A DNA stretch of 64,000 nt from Massospora cicadina (taxonomy: Eukaryota; Entomophthoromycota; Entomophthoromycetes; Entomophthorales; Entomophthoraceae), in contig JAKSZP010006613.1 in assembly GCA_022478985.1 (NCBI GenBank), positions 209,711-273,710 on the forward strand. Direction: 5' to 3'. The notes below the pieces were generated by a model. That model made no database searches. It was not told the DNA's origin and was given only the letters and a program-made list of their open reading frames with translations. Below, piece by piece: positions 45,691 through 56,265 of the stretch; positions within the stretch are counted from its first letter, which is position 1, and every line of letters starts with the position of its first letter. The position numbers and the translations under genes were made by a program.

Positions 45691-46270
45691 ATCCTAGGCA
45701 TGACTGGGTACTATTTCCAATTTATCGCCAATTTTGCACAGCTTGGGGAGCCGCTTTTCTACATACTTAAAGATAAGGTCCCATCTTACTGGACTCCAGC
45801 TTACCATAATGCATTCAAGCAACTCCAATCAGCCCTATTGGACACACCTGTTCTTTGATACCCAGACTTTGATTTTAAATTTGTTACAAGCAGATGAATC
45901 CCTAACAGCAGTGAGGGCTGTGTTATCCCAAGTTGAAGAACACTGTGAAGAACATCCAGTTGCCTTTGCTAGTATGACCTTAAACGTTTATGAGAGGAAT
46001 TACCTGATGATGGAACAAGAATGCTTAGCCATCATATATAATTGCAAGCAATTTTGAATCTACCTCCATGGCACTCATTTAAATCTGTTACCAATCATGC
46101 TTCCCAAAGATGATTGAACAACTTAAGATAAACTGAGGGCCAATCAGCTCACTGAGCATTAAAGCTTAAGCTTATAGCTACACAATTAATCTTTGAGATA
46201 TGGCAAAAATCAAAATTGCCAATTGCCTATCCAAACTACCCACCAATGCAACATTTAGTCAGGCTGCCAA
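45691..46270 (+). pseudogene. Gypsy G4 RT connection and RNase H
   Basis: ILGMTGYYFQFIANFAQLGE, PLFYILKDKVPSYWTPAYHN, ALLDTPVL, then NYLMMEQECLAIIYNCKQF (YxxTExECLAVIYxxKxF) and ALKLKLIATQLIFEIW. The TDAS motif with the first catalytic Asp is lost around 45895. Several frames are needed. Confidence 0.7.
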
Positions 46271-47450
46271 TGAGTTGCTTAAGAAAATGATCAGTGGAGA
46301 GTAAGAGATTGAGCCCAAATTCATCTAAAAACTACTAGTAAATTTACAAAAGATACAATATAATGAAAATGGGACACTTTATATGATTGTTAAAGCCAAG
46401 AAGTATATTTTCCCAAGATCCTTGGCCCAAACAGACCTAACAATGGCGGCGCAGAAGGCCATATGGCATGGCTGATTCAAAAAAACAAAAACAAAAGAGC
46501 ATCTGAAGCAATCCTACTATTATGAGTCAATGCTTTTGGCATTCAAGAAATGCTATAATAATGTGTGGAGTGCCAAGGTGAAAAAACGTTCTAAAAACCA
46601 CATTTTATCGGCTTTTTAGGCCCAAAATTGCTTTGCACACTGTATCTATTAGTATTGTTGGCCACTTCCAACAAGCAATATGAAGGCCAAGTACATTATT
46701 GAAGCCATTGACCACTTGACCAAATGGGTCAAGGCCAAGGCTATTTGGTAAAGAGTGGCAACTACAGTCAAGTTCATCCTTGAAAACATCATCCACAAGC
46801 ATGGATGTCCCCAGGTTTTTCTGACTGATAATGGAACAAATTTTACCGCCAATTTTCTTGCCAAAAACAACCAACTAATGAGAGTATGAGTTTGTTCTCT
46901 GATCCCTATCATCCCAAAGCTGTTAGTACAGTTTAGAACGCAAACGGGACGTTGGTGAACATTATCAGGAAAGTAATTTTGGCTAAACCATCTAATTAGA
47001 ATACTTATTTAAGTTTGGTAGTATATGCCTACAATATCTCCTACCATTCCGCTACCCTGATGTACCCTTTTCAAGTTCTATATGGAATGCATCCAGTCTA
47101 CCAATGCTACTATATTCGTCCCTAGAGGATCCTGGCAAAAACAATTATACTCAATATATTATGAAGCTTAAGGAGACTTTAATTAGACTACAAGCTCAAG
47201 CCTTTACCGCAGTTTTGCCGTAAAAAAGGCCTGACATCAAAAGGACTTAGAGAATTGCTACAAAATTGGCCAAGTTCAAAGTTAACGACGAAGTTTTACC
47301 TTGCAACACTCATTGATAGAATCAATTGCAAAAGTTAGATCGCATCTGTGTAGGTCCATTCAAAGTTATTGAGAAGACATTTAAACTGTATACACAATTA
47401 AGGACATTAGGACCAAACTTATATACAACTGAGTCAATGCAAATACCTTA
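46271..47450 (+). pseudogene. Gypsy G4 integrase
   Basis: PLPTSNMKAKYIIEAIDHLT with the first Asp (46655-46720), TKWVKAKAIW, VKFILENIIHKHGCPQVFLT, TDNGTNFTANFLAKN with the second Asp kept (46825-46870), then a degraded Glu region, YMPTISPTIPLP and FKFYMECIQST (PFxLLYGxxP). The SH3-like end near 47270-47400 is only faintly visible (VGPFKVIEKTF). Confidence 0.75.
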
Positions 47451-47741
47451 GAAGGTTCAATAAGCTGGTTGATTAAGCTAAATAAAAAAGAGAAAAAAGT
47501 AAAAAAATAACATAATAAATAAAAAAAGATACATAATATTGATAAATATTAACATAATTAATGCTTTAGCTTGCACTTGAGGATAGGGAGAGGATTCAAC
47601 TCCAGACTCATCAGCAGTTCATGCCAAAATTAACAATAAGATGACTCAACTCCAGATTGATTGGCAGTTCAGGCCAAAATTAACAAATGACAAAGACCAA
47701 TGAAGGCTCATCAGGAATCTTAGGGCTAATGTTTACGTCGA

Positions 47742-47752
47742 TTAGGGGGAAA
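47742..47752 (+). promoter_or_regulatory. Polypurine tract of G4
   Basis: agggggaaa with a preceding t-t stretch stands directly before the LTR start TGTCAGATTCTGG. It marks the internal/LTR border. Confidence 0.7.
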
Positions 47753-48529
47753 TGTCAGATTCTGGTGGTTGGCCTAAAAGTAAGCCCTTTGACAACCAAC
47801 AGATCGGGCTGTGTATCCCCCAATGCTCAAACTAATAATCTAGTTGTTACCTTAAAGCCTATTGCAACTACATGCCAAGGCCAATTATGTCAATGTCAGT
47901 TCAATCCAAATATTTTATCAAAAACATGCTGAATAAACTTGCAGATTTAGACTGATTGTTGCTGCACCAAACCTTAGCAATTAGTCCTAACTAATTGGGA
48001 CTAATAATATATATTAGCATAAGAAATTATTCAGGTATTGACATGAAGATAACATCTATTAATCCCTTGGTTAGATAGACGTTAAAACATAATCAACTTC
48101 ACGCCCTAGGGCGAAATTCATATATCAATATTTGTAATCAGCGTTATAGCACTTGCAAATGGACCACCAGAATGGAAGTACCTAGCACTCTGAGAGAGGC
48201 CTGCTGACGTCCCAATTAGGAATATGTCATCTATTTCAATCGATGCAGAAATTTCACAGAAGATGTATTTCATCAGCAGTATGACGAAACTCAAATTAAG
48301 TAAATATTGGACAATTTTGCATGTTCTTATTACGATTCTTGTCCCTGAAATACTCCTGATTTTCAGAGTATTTTGCCACCATTAAACCTAGCAATTAGTC
48401 TCAGTCATAACAGTTCAAGGGACAAACTGAGGTAGAAAATAATTTATTTGAAATTGCATGCTCAAATGTGGCCAGGGGATGCCCTAGAGGTCTAAATACC
48501 AGCGCCTGGCCTATTTAAAGATTAAAAAT

Positions 48530-50430
48530 AAAAATTTCTTTTATTATTTGAGGTAAGCCGAATAGGTGAAGGAAATTACAAAAACTAAAACTAAAAATAA
48601 AAATAAACTTAACGTAACTAATTAGTTCAGACAAAACGCCTAAATGAGCGGATTGAGTGAAACACTTTGAACAAAACAACCAACCAGGTGGGCAGCAGAA
48701 GCTTCTTATCCCTCATTGATGGAAGGGGAGGGGAGATCAGGGGGCTCATCTTTGGCAACAGCTTCCTCTTCCCATAATAGGCTATGTGTCAAGGCAGATA
48801 GTAAGGGTGTTGGGCATCAGCGGTATGTGGTTTAATATTGTTAATGATTGGTATTTCATGGAAATTTCCAGCTAAGAAAATGGTGCTGATATTTGGCTAA
48901 AGCTTTTTCAGCTTTAATGCGGGCATTTGGGAGTTTAACAAATGTGGCGATATTGGTTCAGGTACTCTTAGCTTTTGGATTCCGTGCTATAGTTACCACG
49001 TTCTGGATAGCTTATTTACTGTTTTTATGTAATTGTTTCACTTTGATTTTACTCTTTTGAGTGAGATTTTCAGGGATAATAGGAGGTGCAATTACTCCTG
49101 TGAGCATCGCCACTGATTTGGGAACAGCTTTACAAAGGGGGCAACAATCTGGTGTTGCAGTTGCTTCGACTGCAAGCTGGTGATCACTGCAAAATTATTT
49201 GGCATTTGACTGTGAGTTATTTAGTCAGGGGTATTTGGCGTCCTATTCTGCATTAATGAACTGCTCATTTGAAGAGATGGTTCTTCAAAGAGCTTACCTG
49301 ATTCATCAATTTCAGCCAATAACTCCCATGGGTTCTGGTTGAATAAAATTGGAGAATTGGTATACAGTTTGAGGTTTGTTTGATTTGTTGGAGGAAGCTT
49401 AGGACCAAACTGGGGTCCAAAATGATGCTTGATTAGAGGAACCATGTGTGGCATTTGGCGAAGGGAAGGCTGATTTGTGGCTGCAGGTGCTGCTGTAGCA
49501 ACTGGCTTTGGGGGAGGGGGAGGTAGGATTGTACCCGATATTAGAACTTGTATGGGGTGGGCGGCGGATTGGAGGTTGGCAGATGAGTATTTCAATCTGT
49601 CAGAAGTGGCTAAGGAGGGGCACTTGCATTTCAAGTGGTCCAACTCAAAACATGATGGACAGATTGTCTGCCCACCCTCAACGTAGGCCCAAAAGGGATG
49701 GTCGGGCGCTGAAGGAATAATGTCATATGGAGGAATTGACACAGTAATTTTTAAAATTCAGGGCTAATTGTGGCATATGCCTGAAGCCCAGTGAGTCGTG
49801 TGGCCCCATTTGGGAAAAAATTGTAAGATGGGGTTGGAGCCATAGGTTCCAAACCAATCATCAGCTCCTGGTGGAGCACTGCAGGGGGAGGTGGGTGGGC
49901 AAACCATCAAACTGGACCACCAAAGTGTTGTCCACTGGGAGCTGGGTCTGAGTTGTGGGAAGAGGGGTGCCCTAGAATAACAGGGGCACATTGCTGCAGT
50001 GGCAGCATTGGCTTAACTTGTGAAGCCAAAGTCAAAATACCCCTTATAGGGGTGAAATTCTATAAATCTGATGGGTGTCATCACTGCCTGTGCCATTTCA
50101 ATAATGGCTTGGTTGTGGTATGAAAAGAGTTACCTGTAGTCAACCCTTAGGCCATAGTGCATGTTGCTTTGGTGGAGCACCAGGGGGCAGTGAGGTACCA
50201 CTTAGGTATGAGTAAGGTGGGCGTTGAGATTCTTGGGAGGAATGAATCATCCCCTGGGTTTGGAATGACTGGGTGAGTCAGTCCAAGTGCGTTTTCCTTC
50301 CAGACGGAAAATGGTGGAGGGAGTTTCGCACTGCCCCACACTGGAGCAGCCAGCGGAAAATCCAAGGACATAAGATCAGAACTACAAAAGGCAATTTAAG
50401 ATATACTTTTTTTTAATTTGTGTAATTTTC
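48530..50430 (-). mobile_element. ORF1-only LINE, diverged copy 3
   Basis: Minus strand. In sense the 3' end is ATTCGGCTTACCTCAAATAA, a variant of the shared tail, preceded by the GCTGCCCACCTGGTTGGTT segment that also precedes the tail in copies 1 and 2. The 5' part encodes MSLDFPLAAPVWGSAKLPPP, like MSLALPPATPVWGSSAPPP of copy 1. It lies in the 3' LTR of G4 and is absent from the 5' LTR. Exact ends and target duplications could not be fixed, because both borders are AT-rich. Confidence 0.78.
49220..50371 (-). pseudogene. ORF1-like protein of ORF1-only LINE, copy 3
   Basis: It starts MSLDFPLAAPVWG at 50371. The best open part (49742-49221) reads PSAPDHPFWAYVEGGQTICP then the CCHC knuckle CPSCFELDHLKCKC (C-x2-C-x4-H-x4-C), and later NPWELLAEIDESGKLFEEP, equivalent to NPWDLLAETDESGN of copy 1. 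It is clearly another subfamily. The C-terminal end toward 48670 is broken. Confidence 0.78.
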
Positions 50431-50793
50431 TCGGAAATTTATGCCAAGCAGAAAGAGAGCAACTATTATATTCTTAAATAAAGAAATAAATTATTTTTTT
50501 ATCTTCCTGGTTTTTATCAGAGTCCTTTATTAAGGGAGTGTCTACAAGCTGTCATTGAGGAATCCCACAGCTTGTAACTGTACCTACCTCATTTGAAGTT
50601 CTTAAGTTCAAAAAGGAAAATTATGCCCAATGTTGACCAGAAGTGTTAAGCTATTTTAATAACCCTAGTGAGTTTTTAAACCGTTTAATTACCATAAGCT
50701 GCAGGCTAAATTGAGGACCATTTGGCCAAACTTCATCCACATTGCACATGAAGGATCATAATTATCAAGCGAGTGAACCTCATGATTTAATAA

Positions 50794-51335
50794 TTTATCA
50801 AGGACATTCATAACGACACTTATTGAATCTGCTTTAATGTCATAAACATTCCTCTATGCCCAATGCAAGATATGCATAGTTGTTACCAGATGAGTTAAAT
50901 AGAGTGGTACAATCTTTAGTCTTTCCCCATGAATCTAAACTAATGACCATTCTGAATTTAAGTATTTTTCATTAATCAATCTAACATATAAGGGATATCA
51001 GCTTTTTTAATGGCATAACTCTTTGCTTTTTGGACATAAAGGAATTTGTCTGCAAAGTGGGTTATTGCTCATCTGGACGGCGGTTGTGAAGGTACATCAG
51101 TGTTCTGATAAGTGTGTCCTGAGTGATAAATTACCTCGTATTTGTAGGCCTGTAGGCTTAAGGCCCATCATGCTAACTTAACTTTGGCTTCCTTGAGACT
51201 TTATAACCATTATAAAATGTATAGTCCGCGACAACCTTAAACCTTGTCCCATTTATTAAACTCAAAATGTTTAAAATAATATATAACAGCTAAACAATTT
51301 TTCTCAGTTACCATGTAATTGGGTTCATAATGTTG
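50794..51335 (-). pseudogene. Gypsy G7 RNase H and tether
   Basis: The minus strand reads HYEPNYMVTEKNCLAVIYYF (YxVTExECLAVIYxxKHF), SLKEAKVKLA, ALSLQAYKYEVIYHSGHT and NTDVPSQPP (NADxLSRxP). This is the RNase H end and tether that should precede the integrase at 37.6-38.4 kb. The G4 insertion separates them. Confidence 0.75.
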
Positions 51336-51497
51336 AAATTTAAGTATCCTTAAATATCAGCTTAATTAATTATTACACAATTTGCTTTATACGCTGGGAT
51401 GATTTAATTTAGTAAATGTAAATTATCACATGAAATTATAACTATTGTGTAACATAAATCTTTTAGCATTAGTGGTACACAACCTTAAAGGGGGAGC
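51336..51497 (+). other. Possible 3' internal end and polypurine tract of a G1/G3-type element
   Basis: AT-rich, ending in ttaaagggggagc (51485-51497) directly before an LTR start TGTCATGC. This is the layout of a polypurine tract, although sequence just to the left belongs to minus-strand G7. Confidence 0.4.
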
Positions 51498-52558
51498 TGT
51501 CATGCATCTTTATTTGCGGATGAGCCAAACAAATGGATTAACATAATAAAAACCAATACAGCCCCTAAATTATCAGCATGTTTGGCATAATTTCCAATGA
51601 GATAGTTACTAATCCATTGGGATAAAATTCCACAGGTTTATTGACGTTCCAATGTAGAGGATCCCTGACAAATAGCATGTGATTAATTAGATTCAATAAT
51701 GAAAAAAATATAATGCAGGAGTTAGTTTGTTCAAAATTGATTAAATATATATTAATAGTTGCTGAGCGTTGACAACAATTCTGTTATCTACTTGCAGGTT
51801 ACCCTTTATAAATAACACAAACTGCTGTTAATGTGTAAAAGGTCCCATTACCTTAGCATATTGCTAGCCTAATAATGTTAATAAAACTGGGTTTGAGAAA
51901 TTGCGTTGGAACACGTTCTTTGGTTCACCCAGAAGGGGTCACATTCTAGTTGGTTGCAGAATCTGACTAGATGGATGAAGAAGATCATTGTTTAAGTTGA
52001 CTACAAAAGGTTTATAATTGGTTATTGTTGCCATTTCCTTTTGGGGGCGCCAACGGAAGAATTGTGCACTGGAATCAAATATAAATTCCCTTGTTTTTAT
52101 TACATATAGCAGACTTGCAGACTTGTAGAAAAAAAACTTATAGACTCAAAAGAAATTAGCTTTTGTACATGTATTTTATATTTTCTCTTGAGATAAAAGT
52201 AGAAGGATTAAATATTTTTTCGATTTTTTTATAAAATTATCCACTGGCTCCTGCTTCAAGAGAGGAAAAGAGAACAAATGAACCTAATGGTAGTTTAAGT
52301 TCCCTATGAAGGAAGAGTCAGATGTAGTTGTTTTCTTTCTTTTACAGAAAACCGTCAAGATATAATAGAAAAGCGTTATCCCAGCCTTGCATTGGAGAAA
52401 ATAATGAAAGTGTTGTGAGAATCTCAACTAGGACGATAGTCGTCATACTATTGTCAACCCAGTCATTTACTATATCAATAATCTATTTCAATTCAATCAG
52501 AATCTGTTCAGTAGACTTAAGAGCTACAACATGTAACCCTGGTTAAAAGTTCACATTA
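51498..52558 (+). repeat. LTR of Gypsy G3 (G1-type)
   Basis: It has the same order of blocks as the G1 LTRs: ATCCCTGACAAATAGCATGTG, ccattaccttagc, atgaagaagatca, tataaattcccttg (TATA region), then agagagga/gaacctaatggtag. It is flanked on the left by a purine tract and on the right by a primer-binding site, so internal sequence may lie on both sides. No partner LTR was found to the right. Confidence 0.65.
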
Positions 52559-52630
52559 GGTGCTCACTACAGGGGATATTTTAGTAACCACAGGATCTAA
52601 AAAGCTTACATTTAGTGCTCACTACAGGGG
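52547..52630 (+). repeat. Duplicated LTR end and primer-binding site of G3
   Basis: A 29-base unit containing gtgctcactacagggg occurs at 52547-52575 and again at 52602-52630 (period 55). The second is followed by gttttcaggacaaa, as the G1 site is followed by gttttcagacaaa. Confidence 0.7.
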
Positions 52631-53310
52631 TAACTTAAGTTTTCAGGACAAATATATAGAAGAACTTATCAGCATTGTGTTGCACAAGAACAAACTTAGA
52701 AAGCTGTGGAATGTGTTGAAAACTGGTAATAAGAATTTTCTGAGCTCAGCGTCACAAGCTGATATCACTAATTTGTCTGATCAAGTGATAAAAGCTAAGG
52801 ATGAAATTAAATTATTTGGAAATGTAAAAAATGATCCTTATAAGAAGTACATCTATATAAATGAAGGAGACTGAATTACTCAGAGAGTTTAAAATTTATA
52901 AACTGATTTAGAAGCGCTTAGTGAACATATTACGTCATATTCTAGGAGATATAATGAAGATGCTAGAGTGCTTAAAATAACTCATAATATAAGGTTAGTG
53001 CTCATATATAGTAAATGAAGCTGATAATAAAACGCACAAAAAGATGAGAAAATACAACCCTAAGAATAATAACTGGAGCTTATGCACCAATTTAAAAATC
53101 ACTTTTTTTAAAAATAACTATCTGAGTTGGGTTGTCAAGAAAAAAATAAATGCCATAGTAGTTTTGGAAGAATCTTGGAATATGCCAAAATACCTACATA
53201 CACCAAAATATTGCACTGGCTTCCATCTATTAATTTTGACAATGTTTAGATATGCTTTATTGGATTTTCAGACTTTTGTTATGCTCGCTGGGTCGTTTTT
53301 TAATTAAATT
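52631..53310 (+). pseudogene. Gypsy G3 leader/gag-like N-terminal region
   Basis: Open, lysine-rich plus-strand reading (YIEELISIVLHKNKLRKLWN, NLSDQVIKAKDEIKLFGNVK) follows the primer-binding site. This is the place of gag in G1/G3-type elements, but no zinc knuckle or known capsid motif is seen. It stops at 52874. A further open stretch at 53044-53307 has no family. Confidence 0.4.
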
Positions 53311-53529
53311 CTAACAATATTTGCAGGAGAAGTTAGTTCTCTACTTCAGGATAGATATTTATGTGTTTACCAGCACCACTTGTTATTAAAATACTAATAC
53401 TTCAATTAAAATAATGACTAAATTATATAAAGTTTTATTAGTAATCACTCTGGGATAAGAAACGAATCTTACTAATAATTTGATGCTTAGTATTTAAAAA
53501 GTATAAAAAATTGAGGTGTTTCAGATGGA
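53311..53529. other. AT-rich stretch, nothing recognised
   Basis: No open frame of note and no repeat partner found within the window. It lies between G3 leftovers and the G9 LTR. Confidence 0.3.
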
Positions 53530-53998
53530 AATTTTATATAAGCTGGGTGCATCTAAATTTGGATATAAGGTTATCAAACTATCAGAGCTCTTATTCTCTC
53601 CTCACTTGTATGGAATGGCTGATGGAGGGTTGGTAGCAGGCAGGACTAGTCCATTAGGTAAAACTTTAATATATTTATCCCAATCAATGGGTAGGAAAAT
53701 ATTTGCACCTTGTGGTACCCTCTCCAACCCTATAAAAGGGGGCGATCTTTGCCTGGGTTTGTGATTAAACTGGAAGTGGCCCAGGGAGGAACCTCAGACA
53801 TGCTTCCCTGATTCTGCCCCATGGTCGGTGAAATTTGACTGCCCAAACTCATTCTATTTGCCCAAATGGGATTAATAAAAAGTGTTACCCCAATTTGAGG
53901 GGTTCCGCCAAGTATTGACCAGGTTTTTTTGGCACTTTTTATTATTATTTAACTCAAAAACGCTCTTCTCGCAATATTAGACTTGTAATTGTCCAACA
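53530..53998 (-). repeat. 3' LTR of minus-strand Gypsy G9 (left end approximate)
   Basis: On the minus strand the LTR would start TGTTGGACAATTAC at 53998, immediately after the polypurine tract TTTTGAAGGGGGTAA (54013-53999). An inverted motif ccccaatttgagggg is at 53892-53906. A TATA-like TATAAAAGGGGG lies at 53731-53742 on the plus strand, opposite to the expected direction. The 5' LTR of G9 would be beyond the window, so the left border rests on base composition only. Confidence 0.5.
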
Positions 53999-54018
53999 TT
54001 ACCCCCTTCAAAAGCGGT

Positions 54019-54737
54019 AGGGGGTGTATAAAGGCGTAAGAACTGGCCATGAACTTAGTTGATGGTAACTCCAGAAGCAAGGAATTTGATGAAGCATTCA
54101 TCCCCTCGCTTATATGTGAAAACAAAAGGTCCCTCCCGGATAGACCCACGCTTCTCACTCCTAGGGGTTATACAACTGTGGTGATACAGTACCAAGTCTG
54201 ATATTTGTAAGGAAGGAATTGGGGCCTGGCTTTCATTAGCAGCTTGACCTTCTTTAGTGGTAGACTTTTCCAAGTTAGTCATATCCTTGTACTGTAATTG
54301 GATGATCTGCTGGGCCAACTTTTATGGCTTGTTCTGGGTTAGTCCTGTCAGAGAAGATAACTTTGGCTAATAATGCTGCCACCAAAGGCTCTTTCCCATA
54401 TACACATGGAAAGGGGACATCTTGTTGATGCAATGGTAGCTAATATGGTAGGCCATGAGGGCACTTGGGTAAGTAAAGATCCTAGCGTAGAGGATATGAA
54501 TTAACCATTTTGCGGAGTATTGAGACCAGGGTTCTATTACTCTTTCTAAAGCACCATTTGTGGATGGATTATAGGGGCCAAGAAGAGTTGTTGAGCTCCC
54601 ATGGGAGTGGCATGGAGATTTACCACCCTAGAAGTAAAGTTTTTCCCATTATCACAAAGGAGGACCTGGGGCACCCATGCTGGGTGAAGATGTACAGGTT
54701 TAATAAGAATACCGTGTGTTAGAAGTATGAAAGAGGA
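54019..54737 (-). pseudogene. Gypsy G9 integrase, second half and C-terminus
   Basis: The minus strand reads HPAWVPQVLLCDNGKNFTS (second catalytic Asp kept in CDNG), MGAQQLFLAPIIHPQMVL (HPQ block), then SLQISDLVLYHHSCITPRSE, GSIREGPFVFTYKRGDEC (SH3-like C-terminal domain, GPFVV) and VHGQFLRLYTPP. The first half of the integrase is at 60057-60500, beyond LINE copy B. The core D-D-E spacing is broken by frameshifts. Confidence 0.78.
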
Positions 54738-54842
54738 TGAAAAACTCAAACTTTTCTTTCTCATTGCAAACACTTTTGCAACCCATTCAATTCAAGACTA
54801 CATCTAGTTTGATAATCTCATAGAGGGGATTAGTCTGCGCCC

Positions 54843-55754
54843 ATGTCTGGGAGCAGTTGGGAAAGTAAGGCAAGAGGAGCAGGCGGAAGGCCCGCGGCCT
54901 CTAATGTTCAAAAACGCCCCAGAGAATCCAGCGGAATAGAAAAAAATCTAAAAAAACTGGCGGTCACAATTTCCCCAGAGATACTTGCGTGGCAAGCACG
55001 ATGCAACCAGTACATCAACACGCCACATTCCCAGCCACTTTTGTTGGTGGAATTCGGAGTCTGTGTGTATCTGGACATCCAAAAAACGGCCCTATGGGAA
55101 AAATTTTGTGAAGATGTACACAAAATTTTCCCGACCGCGGTGTACGTTGCACCTCACTCCATGTTGCGCGGTTGGCTGGACCTAGGTTTTGAAAGCAAAA
55201 TAGCAGCAGATGAGGCTGTAGCGGTGCGCGTAGTGGTCGACCTCCCTGAAGGGCAACAGGTTGTCAAAACTAAATGCACCAGATGGACAAAATTAAACCA
55301 AATTTTCCTCACGTTTGACTTTTTGCCTACTACGGTAAAATGTGACATTTTGGAGCAACACCTGAAAGATGGTCTCACCATATATGGCGAAATACAATCT
55401 TTCAAAATGCAACGTTTCACACTGATGCCACACCTGTGCACCGGCAAAGCCATTGCATTTCTGACCCCATCTGAGGAGATCGTGAAGGACCTAACCCAGA
55501 TCCCGCACTCCACCTTTATTGACATCACAGGGCACACCACCCACCCATTCTGGGTAACCGTGGACAGCGCGCCCCCATTTGCACCCACTGTGACGCGTTT
55601 GGCCATAAGGCACACGCGTGCCCCATCAAAGAGGGCGTTACATTCCAAGAGCACCCCTTGGCGGCCATGGCCAGCGGAGAGGCGCACTACGAACCAACTG
55701 CAAGCACCAAAGAGGCTTTCCCGTGGGGAGCACAAGGCTGCTACCTATTGGTAA
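54843..55754 (+). pseudogene. LINE copy B ORF1 (zinc-knuckle protein)
   Basis: It starts MSGSSWESKARGAGGRP. A first segment contains KLAVTISPEILAWQARCNQY and GWLDLGFESKIAADEA. A second contains QIFLTFDFLPTTVKCDILEQ and HLKDGLTIYGEIQSFKMQ. It then has the CCHC knuckle CTHCDAFGHKAHAC at 55580-55621. Compared with copy A there is one base missing near 55572 and one extra near 55689, so the knuckle lies out of the long frame although the frame looks open over 303 codons. It ends TYW-TAA like copy A. An RNA-binding role is inferred from the family. Confidence 0.82.
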
Positions 55755-56265
55755 AGCCCATCTCTCCCCGCAGGAGCGGAAGAAGGCCAAGCAGGCCCAT
55801 AGGACCGCGGCCAAGGAAGCGGCCAAGGTCACCACCACCATCCCACACTCACAACGCCAGGAGGACATGGAGACCTTCGCGGTGGAAGCAACTCGGGAAT
55901 CCATCACCCAATCAGATTGGGAGGCCCAAGCCAAACGGGCTACTCAATCTGAGGATCCAATGGGAGATTTGATCTCACCCAATCGCTGCACCCAAGCCCC
56001 AGTTGAAACTGACCTGGGACCTATCCCAACCGAAAAAAATTTTTTTTGCCCCACTCGACGGTGCACCAAACTTATCTGCACCGCAAAAAATTTGTCCGAC
56101 GTCGGGAAAACAAAAAGTGAAGGCCAAAGCCAATGCGACTCTTTCTGAAAAAATTAACAAAAACCCTGATAGCGTTGCTGCTAATACCCGCGCTGCTGTG
56201 AAAGCCCATGGGGACCTGGAAGAGGCTGGTGGGCCAGGGGGCCCACCCCTCGCACCTAAGGTGCA
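55755..56265 (+). pseudogene. LINE copy B coding-like stretch between ORF1 stop and endonuclease
   Basis: After the ORF1 stop both LINE copies keep a protein-like sequence: ERKKAKQAHRTAAKEAAKVT, TTIPHSQRQEDMETFAVEAT, SDWEAQAKRATQSEDPMGDL in copy B, and the same with substitutions in copy A. It may be the real end of ORF1 behind a shared stop, or the start of ORF2. No known domain is recognised. Confidence 0.55.

Larger units (their letters stand above)
38357..50793 (+). mobile_element. Gypsy G4, 12.4 kb including two nested ORF1-only LINEs
   Basis: A plus-strand Gypsy with LTRs at 38357-39459 and 47753-50793 (the latter split by a LINE), primer-binding site, gag, protease, RT (split by a LINE), RNase H, integrase and polypurine tract. 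It is inserted in G7, because minus-strand integrase lies on its left and the matching RNase H on its right. A 5-bp target duplication could not be confirmed (attct on the left; the right end is uncertain). Confidence 0.88.
47753..50793 (+). repeat. 3' LTR of G4, split by an ORF1-only LINE
   Basis: LTR parts are 47753 to about 48530 and about 50440-50793. They align with 38357-39120 and 39125-39459 of the 5' LTR. The right end ATTTAATAAT corresponds to ATTTAGTAAC. Confidence 0.82.

Noticed and set aside
49477..49720. Glycine/tryptophan-rich plus-strand frames at 49.5-49.7 kb
   Set aside because: They are shadows of the minus-strand ORF1-like gene with its CCHC knuckle at the same place.
5850..52630. 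Gypsy primer-binding tRNA as the parent of the short SINE head
   Set aside because: A short similarity (CCTGTA..TGGC) exists, but the acceptor stem does not agree. It is too weak to propose.
53731..53742. TATAAAAGGGGG as a host gene promoter on the plus strand
   Set aside because: No gene follows on the plus strand; minus-strand G9 integrase lies to the right. It is more likely part of an LTR.
55154..55735. Long open frame (193 codons) on the minus strand opposite LINE copy B ORF1
   Set aside because: It mirrors the codon pattern of the plus-strand ORF1, has no recognisable domain, and the plus strand has the zinc knuckle and a collinear homologue in copy A.
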